Shown: piece by piece, positions 1-6,682 of the stretch
How the letters are laid out: every line of letters begins with the position of its first letter
Position numbering within the stretch: the stretch's first letter is position 1
Assembly (NCBI GenBank): GCA_023428655.1
Contig: JAEYXC010000408.1
Span: 1-9,572, forward strand
Direction: 5' to 3'
DNA from: Bacillota bacterium
GTDB lineage: Bacteria > Bacillota > Clostridia > Lachnospirales > Lachnospiraceae
Length of the DNA: 9,572 nt
Position numbers and translations under genes: made by a program
Notes under the pieces: generated by a model
The model's database searches: none
Seen by the model: only the letters and a program-made list of their open reading frames with translations
Told to the model about the DNA's origin: nothing

Positions 1-611
1 ATGTGAATATTCCGGTTGGAGAGGTCTTTACCTCACCGGTACTGACCGGAACGAATGGAGTTCTCCATGTTCCGAAAATCTATCTCAGAGATCTGGAATA
101 CAATGATCTGGAATTAACCTTCCGGGACGGTCTGGTGGTGGAATACTCCTGTACTAATTTTGTGGAAGCGGATAAAAATCGCAGCTTTATTAAAGAGAAT
201 TTGCTATACAATAATGACTATCTGCCACTTGGTGAGTTTGCCATCGGAACAAATACAACCGCTTATATGATGGGCAAGAAATTTGATATTGCACCAAAGC
301 TACCCATTTTGATTGCCGAGAAGACCGGTCCTCATTTTGCCATCGGTGATACTTGTTATCATATGAGTGAGGAGACGGCTGTATTCAATCCGGATGGAAA
401 GGAAATTGTAGCAAGAGATAATGAGATTTCTATCCTACGCAAAACAGAACCGTCGAAGGCATACTTTAACTGTCATACGGATATCACCCTTCCTTACGAT
501 GAGATAAAGGAAATTGCGGTGGTGAAGAAGGATGGAATCAGATTACCGATTATTCAAAATTCCAGATTTGTCTTAGAGGGAACGACACAATTAAATGAAG
601 CCTTTGATTAG
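1..611 (+). CDS. M29-family metallo-aminopeptidase, C-terminal part (5' end outside window)
   Basis: The frame is open from the left edge to a TAG at 609-611. A GTG falls at position 3, but the protein starts mid-domain, so this is a truncated view rather than a start. About 202 residues are visible of a family that is usually 370-410. Signatures of M29 (AmpS/PepS-type) peptidases appear in order: NIPVGEVFTSP near the edge with a metal-ligand Glu, LPLGEFAIGTNT with a second Glu, GPHFAIGDTCYH with His and Tyr candidates, and FNCHTDI with the His/Asp pair. The known family role is a cytoplasmic, cobalt- or zinc-dependent enzyme that removes N-terminal residues from peptides. The His-to-HxD spacing is longer than in the Thermus enzymes, which seems typical of the clostridial branch. 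The family call is secure; substrate preference cannot be read. Confidence 0.88.
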   Translation, partial: VNIPVGEVFTSPVLTGTNGVLHVPKIYLRDLEYNDLELTFRDGLVVEYSCTNFVEADKNRSFIKENLLYNNDYLPLGEFAIGTNTTAYMMGKKFDIAPKLPILIAEKTGPHFAIGDTCYHMSEETAVFNPDGKEIVARDNEISILRKTEPSKAYFNCHTDITLPYDEIKEIAVVKKDGIRLPIIQNSRFVLEGTTQLNEAFD

Positions 612-741
612 AGCATCGGTTAAAGCATAAATGAAAGCATAAAAATTAAGCATCTAAATAAAGTATTTAAATTGGCATTGGCTAAAAGCATTTGTTTATA
701 GCATTTAAATGAGTATTTAATCTAGCGCTTGATGAAAGCAA
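600..741. repeat. Degenerate tandem array, GCAT-like core every 12-13 bp
   Basis: A GCAT or near-GCAT core (GTAT, GCGC and GCAA at the weakest units) begins at 613, 625, 637, 650, 663, 675, 688, 701, 713, 725 and 738. The spacings are 12, 12, 13, 13, 12, 13, 13, 12, 12 and 13, a mean of 12.5 bp. A possible first unit (GCCT at 600) lies in the last codons of the aminopeptidase gene. The sequence between cores is AT-rich and loosely follows TTAAATGAAA before each core. The array fills the whole spacer and stops just before the Shine-Dalgarno of the ABC ATPase. It looks like an old, diverged tandem repeat; function is unknown. Confidence 0.7.
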
Positions 742-753
742 AGTAGGAGGGGT

Positions 754-1470
754 ATGATGCTGAGTATTAGGAATTTCTCGAAGAGCTATAAAAGTGATAA
801 AAAGGCAGTGGATCATCTGAACCTGGAAGTAAAGGAAGGGGATATCTATGGCTTTATCGGTCACAATGGTGCAGGAAAGACAACTACCATACGTTCCATT
901 GTCGGCGTACTGGATTTTGAAGAGGGTGAGATTACCATTGATGGGATTTCAATTAAGAAGAACCCCGTTGCCTGTAAGAAAATCACAGCATATATACCGG
1001 ACAATCCGGATCTCTATGAGCATCTGACCGGAATAGGTTATCTGAATTTTATCGCAGATATCTATGAGGTTAGCCGCTTTGACCGTGAGACCTTAATTGA
1101 ACGCTACAGTGATGCCTTCGAGCTGACTTCGAACCTGGGTGATATCATATCCTCCTATTCCCACGGTATGAAGCAGAAGCTGGCCATTATTGCAGCCTTA
1201 ATTCATAGACCCAAGCTGTTGGTTCTGGATGAGCCTTTTGTAGGGCTGGATCCAAAGGCTGCACATACCCTAAAGACAATTATGACACAAATGTGCCTTG
1301 AGGGCAGTGCGATCTTCTTCTCTACCCATGTTCTAGAGGTAGCAGAGAAGCTTTGTAATAAGATTGCGATTATTAAGGGCGGCAGACTGATTTCCTGTGG
1401 AACCACTGAAGAGGTTAAGGGCAACAGTAGCCTTGAGGATGTATTTATGGAGCTTATTGATGAAAAATAA
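754..1470 (+). CDS. ABC transporter ATP-binding protein
   Basis: This is a complete 238-aa nucleotide-binding subunit that powers the membrane protein encoded next. Visible motifs are Walker A GHNGAGKTT at 36-44, an ABC signature YSHGMKQ at 135-141 (SHGMKQ rather than the canonical LSGGQ, common in this exporter-type branch), Walker B LLVLDEP at 155-161, the D-loop GLD at 164-166 and the switch His192. The usual Q-loop region reads IPDNPDLYE at 81-89, with no Gln at the expected place. Two ATGs lie in tandem at 754 and 757. The AGGAGG at 745-750 is only 3 nt from the first but 6 nt from the second, so 757 may be the true start. The permease follows after 34 nt, suggesting one operon. The substrate cannot be inferred. 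Confidence 0.93.
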   Translation: MMLSIRNFSKSYKSDKKAVDHLNLEVKEGDIYGFIGHNGAGKTTTIRSIVGVLDFEEGEITIDGISIKKNPVACKKITAYIPDNPDLYEHLTGIGYLNFIADIYEVSRFDRETLIERYSDAFELTSNLGDIISSYSHGMKQKLAIIAALIHRPKLLVLDEPFVGLDPKAAHTLKTIMTQMCLEGSAIFFSTHVLEVAEKLCNKIAIIKGGRLISCGTTEEVKGNSSLEDVFMELIDEK

Positions 1471-1504
1471 CAGTTGATAGGGTTAGCAAGCTAGGAGGGT
1501 TAGT

Positions 1505-3079
1505 GTGAAGAAGGTATTGCGTTTAGTTAGTGTTCAGCTTTGGGTGGTATTAGGGGATATGCTGTCCGTCGGAAATCGTAAAAGAAAGAAGCCGAAGGCA
1601 TTATATATAGGAATCGCTTTCTTTGTTATTCTTATGAGTGGAATTTCATTTTTATATAGTTTTATGATTGGAAGCGGGCTGATGCTGTTTGATAGTCTTT
1701 CCCTTCTTCCTCCGATGATGATATCGGTGGTCTGCATTATACTGCTCATTACAACTGTTTTACAGGTAAAAGGTACGATATTCGGTTTTAAGGATTATGA
1801 TATGGTAATGGCGTTGCCCATCAGTACCGGCGGAATTGTTGCAAGTCGTCTGATTATCCTATACTCGATTAATTTCGTGTTTTTAGTAATTTTGCTACTG
1901 CCAATGCTTCTGGCCTATGGACTTCTGGCTCAGCCAACGGCATTGTTTTATATCTATGGTTTCGTGTCAATGCTATTTGTTCCCCTAGTACCAATCGTGA
2001 TTGCTTCCTTGATTGGAACCGTCATTGCTTATGTGGCATCGAGGTTTCGCAGGAATAATCTTTTGAATATTGTACTGATTATGGGATTGCTGGCAGCCTT
2101 TATGGCTGTGTCTTTTCAAATAGAGGATAGCGGCGAAAAGCTGGTGGAGCTGAGCAGAACATTGACAGCCCAGGTTTATGACCTATATCCCCTTGCAAAG
2201 CTCTATACCTTGGCTGTGGTAGAGCAGGATTTTCTGTCCCTTCTTCTTTTTATCGGTGTATCCGTCCTGGCCTTTGCGATCTATACCATCCTGGTGAAGC
2301 TGGTATTCAAGAAAATGAATACCGCAATCATGACGGGAAGAGCCAGATCCGATTATAAGCTGGGAAGCCTTAAGACGGCATCTGTCATGAAGGCATTGTA
2401 TCGTAAGGAGCTAAAACGATATTTTTCCTCAACCCTGTATGTGACCAATACTGCCTTTGGTATCGTTATGTTGACCTTGGCCTCGGTATCCCTGTTTTTT
2501 GTTGATCTACAGACACTCCTTGGAGCAGAGCTGCCCGGAAATATCCTTGCAGGTATTGGACCGACCATCATTTCCTTTTGTGTTATGATGTGCTGTACCA
2601 CCTCGTCCTCCATATCCTTGGAGGGTAAGAATCTGTGGATTATGAAATCCCTTCCGGTAGAGCCGAAGACGATATATCTGGCAAAAATATACACAAATCT
2701 CACCGTGCTGTCACCGGCACTTATTGATGCGGTACTGCTTGGCTTGGCACTGAAGGCAGAGCCTCTTGTTATTCTGCTTATGGTATTGATTACTGCCATA
2801 TGTTCCGTGTTTATATCACTGTTCGGATTGTTGATGAACCTATTGCTACCCAATTTTAACTGGAGCAATGAAACAGTAGTAATCAAACAAGGAGCTGCTC
2901 CTATGATAACGATCTTCTCCTCCATCGGTATTGTGGCAATTCAATTTGTGTTTATGCTTCTGATTCCCAATATAACCCTTGCCTATCTAGGGTATTTTCT
3001 GGTGATGGCCTTAATCAGTGCGGGCTTATATGCAATCATACTAAGCTATGGTACGAAACGGTTTGCAGATTTTGTGTAA
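1505..3079 (+). CDS. ABC exporter membrane permease, about 12 TM segments
   Basis: This 524-aa polytopic membrane protein probably forms the channel for the ATPase just upstream. It starts at GTG 1505, with a strong AGGAGGG at 1493-1499 placed 5 nt before it and no better ATG nearby. I count roughly 12 hydrophobic segments, beginning at residues 33-57 and 66-88 and ending with two helices close to the C-terminus. A basic stretch (KRKKPK) precedes the first helix. The central segment SSISLEGKNLWIMKSLPV, following a Cys-rich helix, resembles a hallmark of the 'putative ABC exporter' family (ABC_tran_2-like, 500-570 aa). No substrate-binding protein gene is nearby, which fits export rather than import. 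The transported compound is unknown. Confidence 0.85.
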   Translation: MKKVLRLVSVQLWVVLGDMLSVGNRKRKKPKALYIGIAFFVILMSGISFLYSFMIGSGLMLFDSLSLLPPMMISVVCIILLITTVLQVKGTIFGFKDYDMVMALPISTGGIVASRLIILYSINFVFLVILLLPMLLAYGLLAQPTALFYIYGFVSMLFVPLVPIVIASLIGTVIAYVASRFRRNNLLNIVLIMGLLAAFMAVSFQIEDSGEKLVELSRTLTAQVYDLYPLAKLYTLAVVEQDFLSLLLFIGVSVLAFAIYTILVKLVFKKMNTAIMTGRARSDYKLGSLKTASVMKALYRKELKRYFSSTLYVTNTAFGIVMLTLASVSLFFVDLQTLLGAELPGNILAGIGPTIISFCVMMCCTTSSSISLEGKNLWIMKSLPVEPKTIYLAKIYTNLTVLSPALIDAVLLGLALKAEPLVILLMVLITAICSVFISLFGLLMNLLLPNFNWSNETVVIKQGAAPMITIFSSIGIVAIQFVFMLLIPNITLAYLGYFLVMALISAGLYAIILSYGTKRFADFV

Positions 3080-3148
3080 GGGACAGAAGCTTTAGTGCTA
3101 GATTGATTTGGATATGATTTAGAATATGTACTTATATATCCTGCCTGG

Positions 3149-3169
3149 TATATTAGCTTGACTAATATA
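3149..3169. promoter_or_regulatory. AT-rich palindrome overlapping the candidate purM -35
   Basis: TATATTAG at 3149-3156 and CTAATATA at 3162-3169 form a perfect 8-bp inverted repeat around the 5-nt spacer CTTGA. The second arm begins inside the -35 hexamer TTGACT (3158-3163). The position suits an operator for a dimeric regulator. It has no T-run after it and a weak AT stem, so it is a poor terminator. It does not match the Bacillus PurR box. Confidence 0.4.
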
Positions 3170-3185
3170 TTACATAAGAAATAAT
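3158..3185 (+). promoter_or_regulatory. Candidate sigma-A promoter for purMND
   Basis: TTGACT at 3158-3163 (5 of 6 to TTGACA) and AATAAT at 3180-3185 (5 of 6 to TATAAT) are separated by 16 bp. Transcription would begin near 3192, leaving a leader of about 120 nt before purM. This is the best hexamer pair I found in the 233-bp gap between the permease and purM. The region is AT-rich, so chance matches are possible. Confidence 0.5.
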
Positions 3186-3248
3186 CCGCCAAAATATAAC
3201 GACAAACGAATATGAATATGCTAAAATGTGAGCATAAAAGCGATGAAT

Positions 3249-3266
3249 ATGAACGGTGAAGTTCAT
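3249..3266 (+). other. Small hairpin in the purM leader
   Basis: ATGAAC (3249-3254) and GTTCAT (3261-3266) pair perfectly around a 6-nt loop. It lies about 45 nt before the purM start and has no T-run, so it is not a terminator. No purine riboswitch core was recognised around it. The rest of 3186-3312 shows no other structure I could support. Confidence 0.3.
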
Positions 3267-3312
3267 GCTATAGAAGTGGCTATGTGGCTTAGTCGAATTG
3301 GGAGGTAGGTTT

Positions 3313-4338
3313 ATGGATTATAAGAAGGCAGGAGTAGATATTGAAGCCGGATATAAGGCAGTCGATCTGATGAAGGAACATATCAAGGGAACGATGCGAA
3401 GTGAGGTTCTGGGAGGGATCGGAGGCTTTTCCGGCGCCTTTTCACTGGAGGGCTTCAAGAACATGGAGCAACCGACCTTAATCTCCGGTACGGACGGTGT
3501 CGGTACGAAGCTCAAGATAGCTTTTTTATTGGACAAGCATGATACCATCGGTATCGACTGCGTTGCGATGTGTGTCAATGATATAGCCTGTGCCGGTGCA
3601 GAGCCGCTATTCTTCTTAGATTATATTGCCTGTGGTAAGAATGAGCCGGAGAAGATTGCTACGATTGTGAAGGGTGTTGCAGAAGGCTGTAAGCAAGCCG
3701 GAGCAGCATTGATCGGTGGTGAGACGGCGGAGATGCCCGGCTTCTATCCGGTCGAGGAGTATGATCTAGCTGGATTTACAGTGGGAATTATCGATCAAAA
3801 GCAAATGATTACCGGCGTTGATGTAAAGCAGGGGGATTTATTAATCGGGATCTCATCCTCAGGACTTCACAGTAACGGATATTCTCTGGTGAGAAAGGTA
3901 TTCAGCATGAGGAGAGAGACGCTGGATACGTATTATGAAGCTTTGGGTAGTACCTTGGGAGAGACCTTGTTGACCCCAACGAAGATCTATGTTAAAGCAC
4001 TTCAGAGTCTAAAACAGGGTAGGATTAGGATAAAAGCATGTAGTCATATTACCGGTGGCGGCTTCTATGAAAATATACCAAGGATGCTTCCGGAAGGGAT
4101 CCATGCTCGGATTAAAAAGGGGAGCTATCCCATTCCTCCGATCTTCCATATGCTATCCAAGGATGGAGATATTGAGGAACAGGTAATGTATAATACCTAT
4201 AATATGGGCATTGGTATGCTGATTGCGGTGGATCATAATGATGCGAACGAAGCATTAAGATTACTAAGAGGGGCAGGCGAGAAGGCCTTTATTGTCGGTG
4301 AGGTGATAAAGGGCACGAGGGGAGTAACCCTATGTTAA
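3313..4338 (+). CDS. purM: Phosphoribosylformylglycinamidine cyclo-ligase (AIR synthetase)
   Basis: PurM uses ATP to close the imidazole ring of FGAM, giving aminoimidazole ribonucleotide, step 5 of de novo purine synthesis in the cytoplasm. The 341-aa length matches the family norm. Visible signatures are YKKAGVDIEAGYKAV at 3-17, GGIGGFSGAF at 34-43, SGTDGVGTK at 58-66, CVNDIACAGAEPLFFLDY at 87-104, GGETAEMPG at 135-143 and, later, GLHSNGYSLVRK and HITGGGFYENIPRMLP. I choose ATG 3313 over the in-frame TTG at 3298: GGGAGG at 3300-3305 sits 7 nt before the ATG and overlaps the TTG, and homologues start at MDYKKAG. The gene overlaps purN by 7 nt, implying coupled translation. Confidence 0.97.
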   Translation: MDYKKAGVDIEAGYKAVDLMKEHIKGTMRSEVLGGIGGFSGAFSLEGFKNMEQPTLISGTDGVGTKLKIAFLLDKHDTIGIDCVAMCVNDIACAGAEPLFFLDYIACGKNEPEKIATIVKGVAEGCKQAGAALIGGETAEMPGFYPVEEYDLAGFTVGIIDQKQMITGVDVKQGDLLIGISSSGLHSNGYSLVRKVFSMRRETLDTYYEALGSTLGETLLTPTKIYVKALQSLKQGRIRIKACSHITGGGFYENIPRMLPEGIHARIKKGSYPIPPIFHMLSKDGDIEEQVMYNTYNMGIGMLIAVDHNDANEALRLLRGAGEKAFIVGEVIKGTRGVTLC

Positions 4339-4961
4339 AGCTGGCAGTACTGGTGTCCGGAGGAGGAACGAATCTTCAGGCATTAATCGATCAGATCGAG
4401 CAGGGTAGGCTCTCTGGGGTTCGAATTGAGGTTGTAATCAGTAATAAGCGGGAGGCTTACGCACTGGAGAGAGCAAGAAGGCATGGAATTTGTGCAGAAG
4501 CATTGGTAAAGAAGGATTTCGAAAGTAAGGAAGCCTTTGATGAGGCTTTATTGCATCTGATTGACCGCTATCAGGTGGATCTAGTGGTACTAGCGGGTTG
4601 CCTGCTCATTCTTCCGCAGCTTGTGGTGAGCAGTTATCGTGATCGGATTATTAATGTACATCCATCTCTAATTCCCTCCTTCTGCGGAGATGGCTATTAT
4701 GGGCTGAAGGTCCATGAAGCAGCACTTGCACGCGGTGTGAAGGTAACCGGAGCAACGGTTCATTTTGTTGATGAAGGAACGGATACGGGACCGATTATCT
4801 TACAGAAGGCTGTTATGGTAGAAGACAATGATACCCCTGAGCTGTTGCAACGAAGAGTAATGGAACAAGCAGAATGGGAGATATTGCCGGAAGCGGTACG
4901 CTTAATTGCGATGAAACAGATTGTGATTGAGAATCATGTAGTGAAACGAAGTACTACTTGA
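4332..4961 (+). CDS. purN: Phosphoribosylglycinamide formyltransferase
   Basis: PurN transfers a formyl group from 10-formyl-tetrahydrofolate to GAR, making FGAR (step 3 of the pathway). The 209-aa protein opens with VLVSGGGTNLQALI (6-19). The catalytic set is intact: N108 and H110 in INVHPSLIP, H144 in VHFVDEGTD and D151 in TDTGPII. The H144-D151 spacing equals that of E. coli H137-D144. The SFCGDGYYGLKVHEAAL segment (116-132) replaces the E. coli loop and is typical of clostridial PurN. The ATG lies inside the last codons of purM (7-nt overlap). I see no strong Shine-Dalgarno at the junction, which suggests translational coupling. A basic tail follows the conserved domain. Confidence 0.96.
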   Translation: MLKLAVLVSGGGTNLQALIDQIEQGRLSGVRIEVVISNKREAYALERARRHGICAEALVKKDFESKEAFDEALLHLIDRYQVDLVVLAGCLLILPQLVVSSYRDRIINVHPSLIPSFCGDGYYGLKVHEAALARGVKVTGATVHFVDEGTDTGPIILQKAVMVEDNDTPELLQRRVMEQAEWEILPEAVRLIAMKQIVIENHVVKRSTT

Positions 4962-5003
4962 AAAAGCAAAGGTATGGCATCCAGGTGCATGGAGGATTAG
5001 GAT

Positions 5004-6275
5004 ATGAAGGTATTAGTCATTGGCGGCGGCGGAAGAGAGCATGCGATTGTACAAAAGATTTCGAAAAGCCCTAAGGTTGAGATGGTATTCTGCGCTCCCG
5101 GCAACGCGGGAATTGCTGGGCTTGCAGAGTGTGTGGATATAGCGGTTGATGATTTTGTGGGACTTGCTGATTTTGCCGAGAGGGAGAATATCGACCTTAC
5201 GGTAGTAGGACCGGATGATCCCCTGGTAGGTGGAATTGTAGATGTGTTCGAGGAACGGGGACTTCGGGTATTCGGGCCAAGAGGGAAGGCGGCCCTGATT
5301 GAAGGCTCCAAAGCCTTCTCCAAAGATTTGATGAAGAAATACCATATTCCCTCTGCAGCTTATGAGACCTTTGAGGAAGCATCCAGGGCAATCGAATATC
5401 TGAAGCAATGCAGGTATCCCATTGTGTTAAAGGCGGATGGACTTGCTCTGGGTAAAGGAGTTCTGATCTGTGACAGCTACGCGGAAGCTGTACAGGGCGT
5501 GAAGCAGATTATGGAGGATAAGCAGTTCGGTTCTGCCGGTGATCGATTGGTGGTAGAAGAATTTATGACGGGACGTGAGGTCTCGGTGCTTGCCTTTTGT
5601 GATGGTAGCCATATCCTCCCGATGACCAGTGCACAGGATCATAAGAGGGCAAAGGATGGGGATCAGGGCTTAAATACCGGTGGGATGGGAACCTTTTCAC
5701 CAAGTCCCTTCTATACCGAAGAGATTGATGCGTTCTGCAGAAAGCAGATTTACCAGCCTACCATGGATGCGATGAAGGCGGAAGGCAGGGACTTCGTTGG
5801 TATCCTATTTGTCGGGCTTATGCTGACCGAGGATGGTCCTAAGGTACTGGAGTATAACGCGCGCTTTGGAGACCCAGAGACACAGGTGGTGCTCCCGCGA
5901 ATGAAGAATGATATTGTTGAAATATTTGAGGCATGCATTGATGGCAAGCTAGAAGATATCACTCTTGCTTTTGAGGATAATGCTGCCGTATGTGTGGTGC
6001 TTGCCTCCGAGGGTTACCCGGAGCATTATGAGAAGGGGTATCCGATTACCGGCCTTGAGCACTTCAAGGGTAAGGAGGATTACCTTGTGTTTCACGCAGG
6101 AACGAAGCAGTCCGATTCGGATATTGTAACGAATGGAGGAAGAGTACTGGGTGTGACAGCTACCGGCAAGGACTTAAAGGAAGCAAGGCGGAAGGCGTAT
6201 GAAGCGACATCCTGGATCTTCTTTGACAACAAGTACATGAGAAATGATATCGGTAAAGCGATTGAGGAGGCATAG
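5004..6275 (+). CDS. purD: Phosphoribosylamine-glycine ligase (GAR synthetase)
   Basis: PurD is an ATP-grasp ligase that joins glycine to phosphoribosylamine, giving GAR, the substrate of PurN. The 423-aa length is normal. Motifs are GGGGREHA at 7-14, GPDDPLV at 69-75 (Asp where many homologues have Glu), KADGLALGKGV in the ATP-grasp region, the QDHKRAKDGDQGLNTGGMG glycine-rich stretch, and LEYNARFGDPETQ with probable metal ligands E283 and N285. The ATG has a GGAGG at 4991-4995, 8 nt upstream. It follows purN after a 42-nt gap. In many Firmicutes purH sits between purN and purD; here there is no room for it. A weak 4-6 bp hairpin (6274-6290) follows the stop without a T-run. Confidence 0.97.
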   Translation: MKVLVIGGGGREHAIVQKISKSPKVEMVFCAPGNAGIAGLAECVDIAVDDFVGLADFAERENIDLTVVGPDDPLVGGIVDVFEERGLRVFGPRGKAALIEGSKAFSKDLMKKYHIPSAAYETFEEASRAIEYLKQCRYPIVLKADGLALGKGVLICDSYAEAVQGVKQIMEDKQFGSAGDRLVVEEFMTGREVSVLAFCDGSHILPMTSAQDHKRAKDGDQGLNTGGMGTFSPSPFYTEEIDAFCRKQIYQPTMDAMKAEGRDFVGILFVGLMLTEDGPKVLEYNARFGDPETQVVLPRMKNDIVEIFEACIDGKLEDITLAFEDNAAVCVVLASEGYPEHYEKGYPITGLEHFKGKEDYLVFHAGTKQSDSDIVTNGGRVLGVTATGKDLKEARRKAYEATSWIFFDNKYMRNDIGKAIEEA

Positions 6276-6330
6276 CCATCCTCTATGGTTATAAAACATG
6301 ACAGCGCTTTCTTGCACCGCCAAAAAAATC

Positions 6331-6552
6331 AAAAGGGGCTGTTGTAAACGCAAGTTCAAGAAAATGAAAGGACAACATGCATCCCATAATACACTGTTTG
6401 ACGGACAGATTGTTGATTTTGTATGACAAATTAGCAAACATTTATGTTTGATAATGGCATACAAAACAATAAGATGTCAGTCAACCTGTGTGTGAGGGAT
6501 TGCTGTTGTCCTTTCATTCTTTTATACCATACGTTTTGCAACAGCCCCTTTT
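6331..6552. mobile_element. 222-bp imperfect palindrome, MITE-like element
   Basis: The two halves are reverse complements along almost their whole length. The outer arms 6331-6350 and 6532-6552 pair with one bulge and one G-T wobble, carrying GGGGCTGTTG against CAACAGCCCC. Inside, a perfect 15-bp match pairs 6363-6377 with 6504-6518. A further 9-bp match pairs 6417-6425 with 6458-6466, and the apex is CAAACAT (6435-6441) against ATGTTTG (6444-6450). Inner arms match at roughly three quarters of positions. There is no transposase frame. The ends loosely recall IS6- or IS1182-type termini (CTGTTGCAAA), a tentative comparison. No clear target duplication is visible; the flanks are A-rich on the left and T-rich on the right. 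Confidence 0.68.
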
Positions 6553-6553
6553 T
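6532..6553 (+). terminator. Terminator-like right end of the palindrome
   Basis: The GC-rich outer stem ends in CAGCCCC followed immediately by TTTTT (6549-6553), as in an intrinsic terminator, and its partner arm is at 6331-6350. The long distance between arms means that the whole 222-nt hairpin must fold. Reading the other strand, CCCC is followed by TTTTGATTTTTTT, so termination could be bidirectional. It is the best candidate for ending purMND transcription. Confidence 0.4.
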
Positions 6554-6618
6554 AATGGGTTAAACTTAGTTCCATAGGAATGCTAGCTACCATTCTTTGT
6601 TGTTTTTCTATCTTTTTT
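6553..6618. other. Non-coding stretch after the palindrome
   Basis: This is part of the 551-bp gene-free gap between purD and the autolysin. Apart from a weak 5-bp hairpin (GAATG 6578-6582 with CATTC 6591-6595) and a T-rich pyrimidine tract at 6595-6620, I see no gene, RNA or repeat. The hairpin plus T-rich tract could be a very weak terminator. Confidence 0.25.
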
Positions 6619-6635
6619 CTTACATTTCTGTTACA
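6619..6635 (-). promoter_or_regulatory. WalR/YycF-like box upstream of the autolysin
   Basis: On the minus strand the site reads TGTAAC, 5 nt, TGTAAG. This agrees at 11 of 12 positions with the WalR consensus TGTWAH-N5-TGTWAH established in Bacillus and Staphylococcus. A third half-site in the same orientation (TGTAAA) lies at 6647-6652, and a single TGTAAT in the opposite orientation at 6672-6677. WalRK controls cell-wall hydrolase genes, and the next gene is one. The region is AT-rich, so a chance match is not excluded. Confidence 0.45.
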
Positions 6636-6654
6636 TAATCCTTAAATTTACATA

Positions 6655-6668
6655 TATACTCATAAAAT
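6655..6668 (+). promoter_or_regulatory. Possible -10 elements of the autolysin promoter
   Basis: TATACT at 6655-6660 and TAAAAT at 6663-6668 each match TATAAT at 5 of 6 positions. Neither has a good -35 at standard spacing; the closest, GTTACA at 6630-6635, lies 19 bp before TATACT and is part of the WalR-like site. A weak -35 covered by an activator site would be consistent with activated transcription. The leader would then be about 160 nt. Confidence 0.3.
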
Positions 6669-6682
6669 ACATGTAATGCCAC

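Noticed and set aside
682..864. Minus-strand 60-aa frame between aminopeptidase and ABC ATPase
   Set aside because: It overlaps the start of the ATPase and the AT-rich repeat array and shows no protein signature.
2353..2925. 190-aa open frame on the minus strand inside the permease gene
   Set aside because: It lies wholly antisense to a well-supported membrane protein, has no recognisable domain and is explained as a shadow frame.
3298..3312. Longer purM starting at TTG 3298
   Set aside because: The TTG overlaps the Shine-Dalgarno that serves ATG 3313, and the extra residues GGRF are the translated ribosome binding site.
3080..3312. Purine riboswitch or PurR box upstream of purM
   Set aside because: I looked for the three-way-junction riboswitch core and for paired CGAA/TTCG PurR boxes. 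Only an isolated ACGAATAT at about 3206-3213 was seen, which is not enough.
6274..6290. Intrinsic terminator directly after purD
   Set aside because: The stem is only four Watson-Crick pairs plus weak ends and is followed by ATAAAACATG, not a T-run; the large palindrome downstream is a better candidate.
6174..6464. Minus-strand 96-aa frame covering the end of purD and half of the palindrome
   Set aside because: It begins inside the palindrome and ends inside purD, with no domain or ribosome binding site; not a transposase remnant I can recognise.
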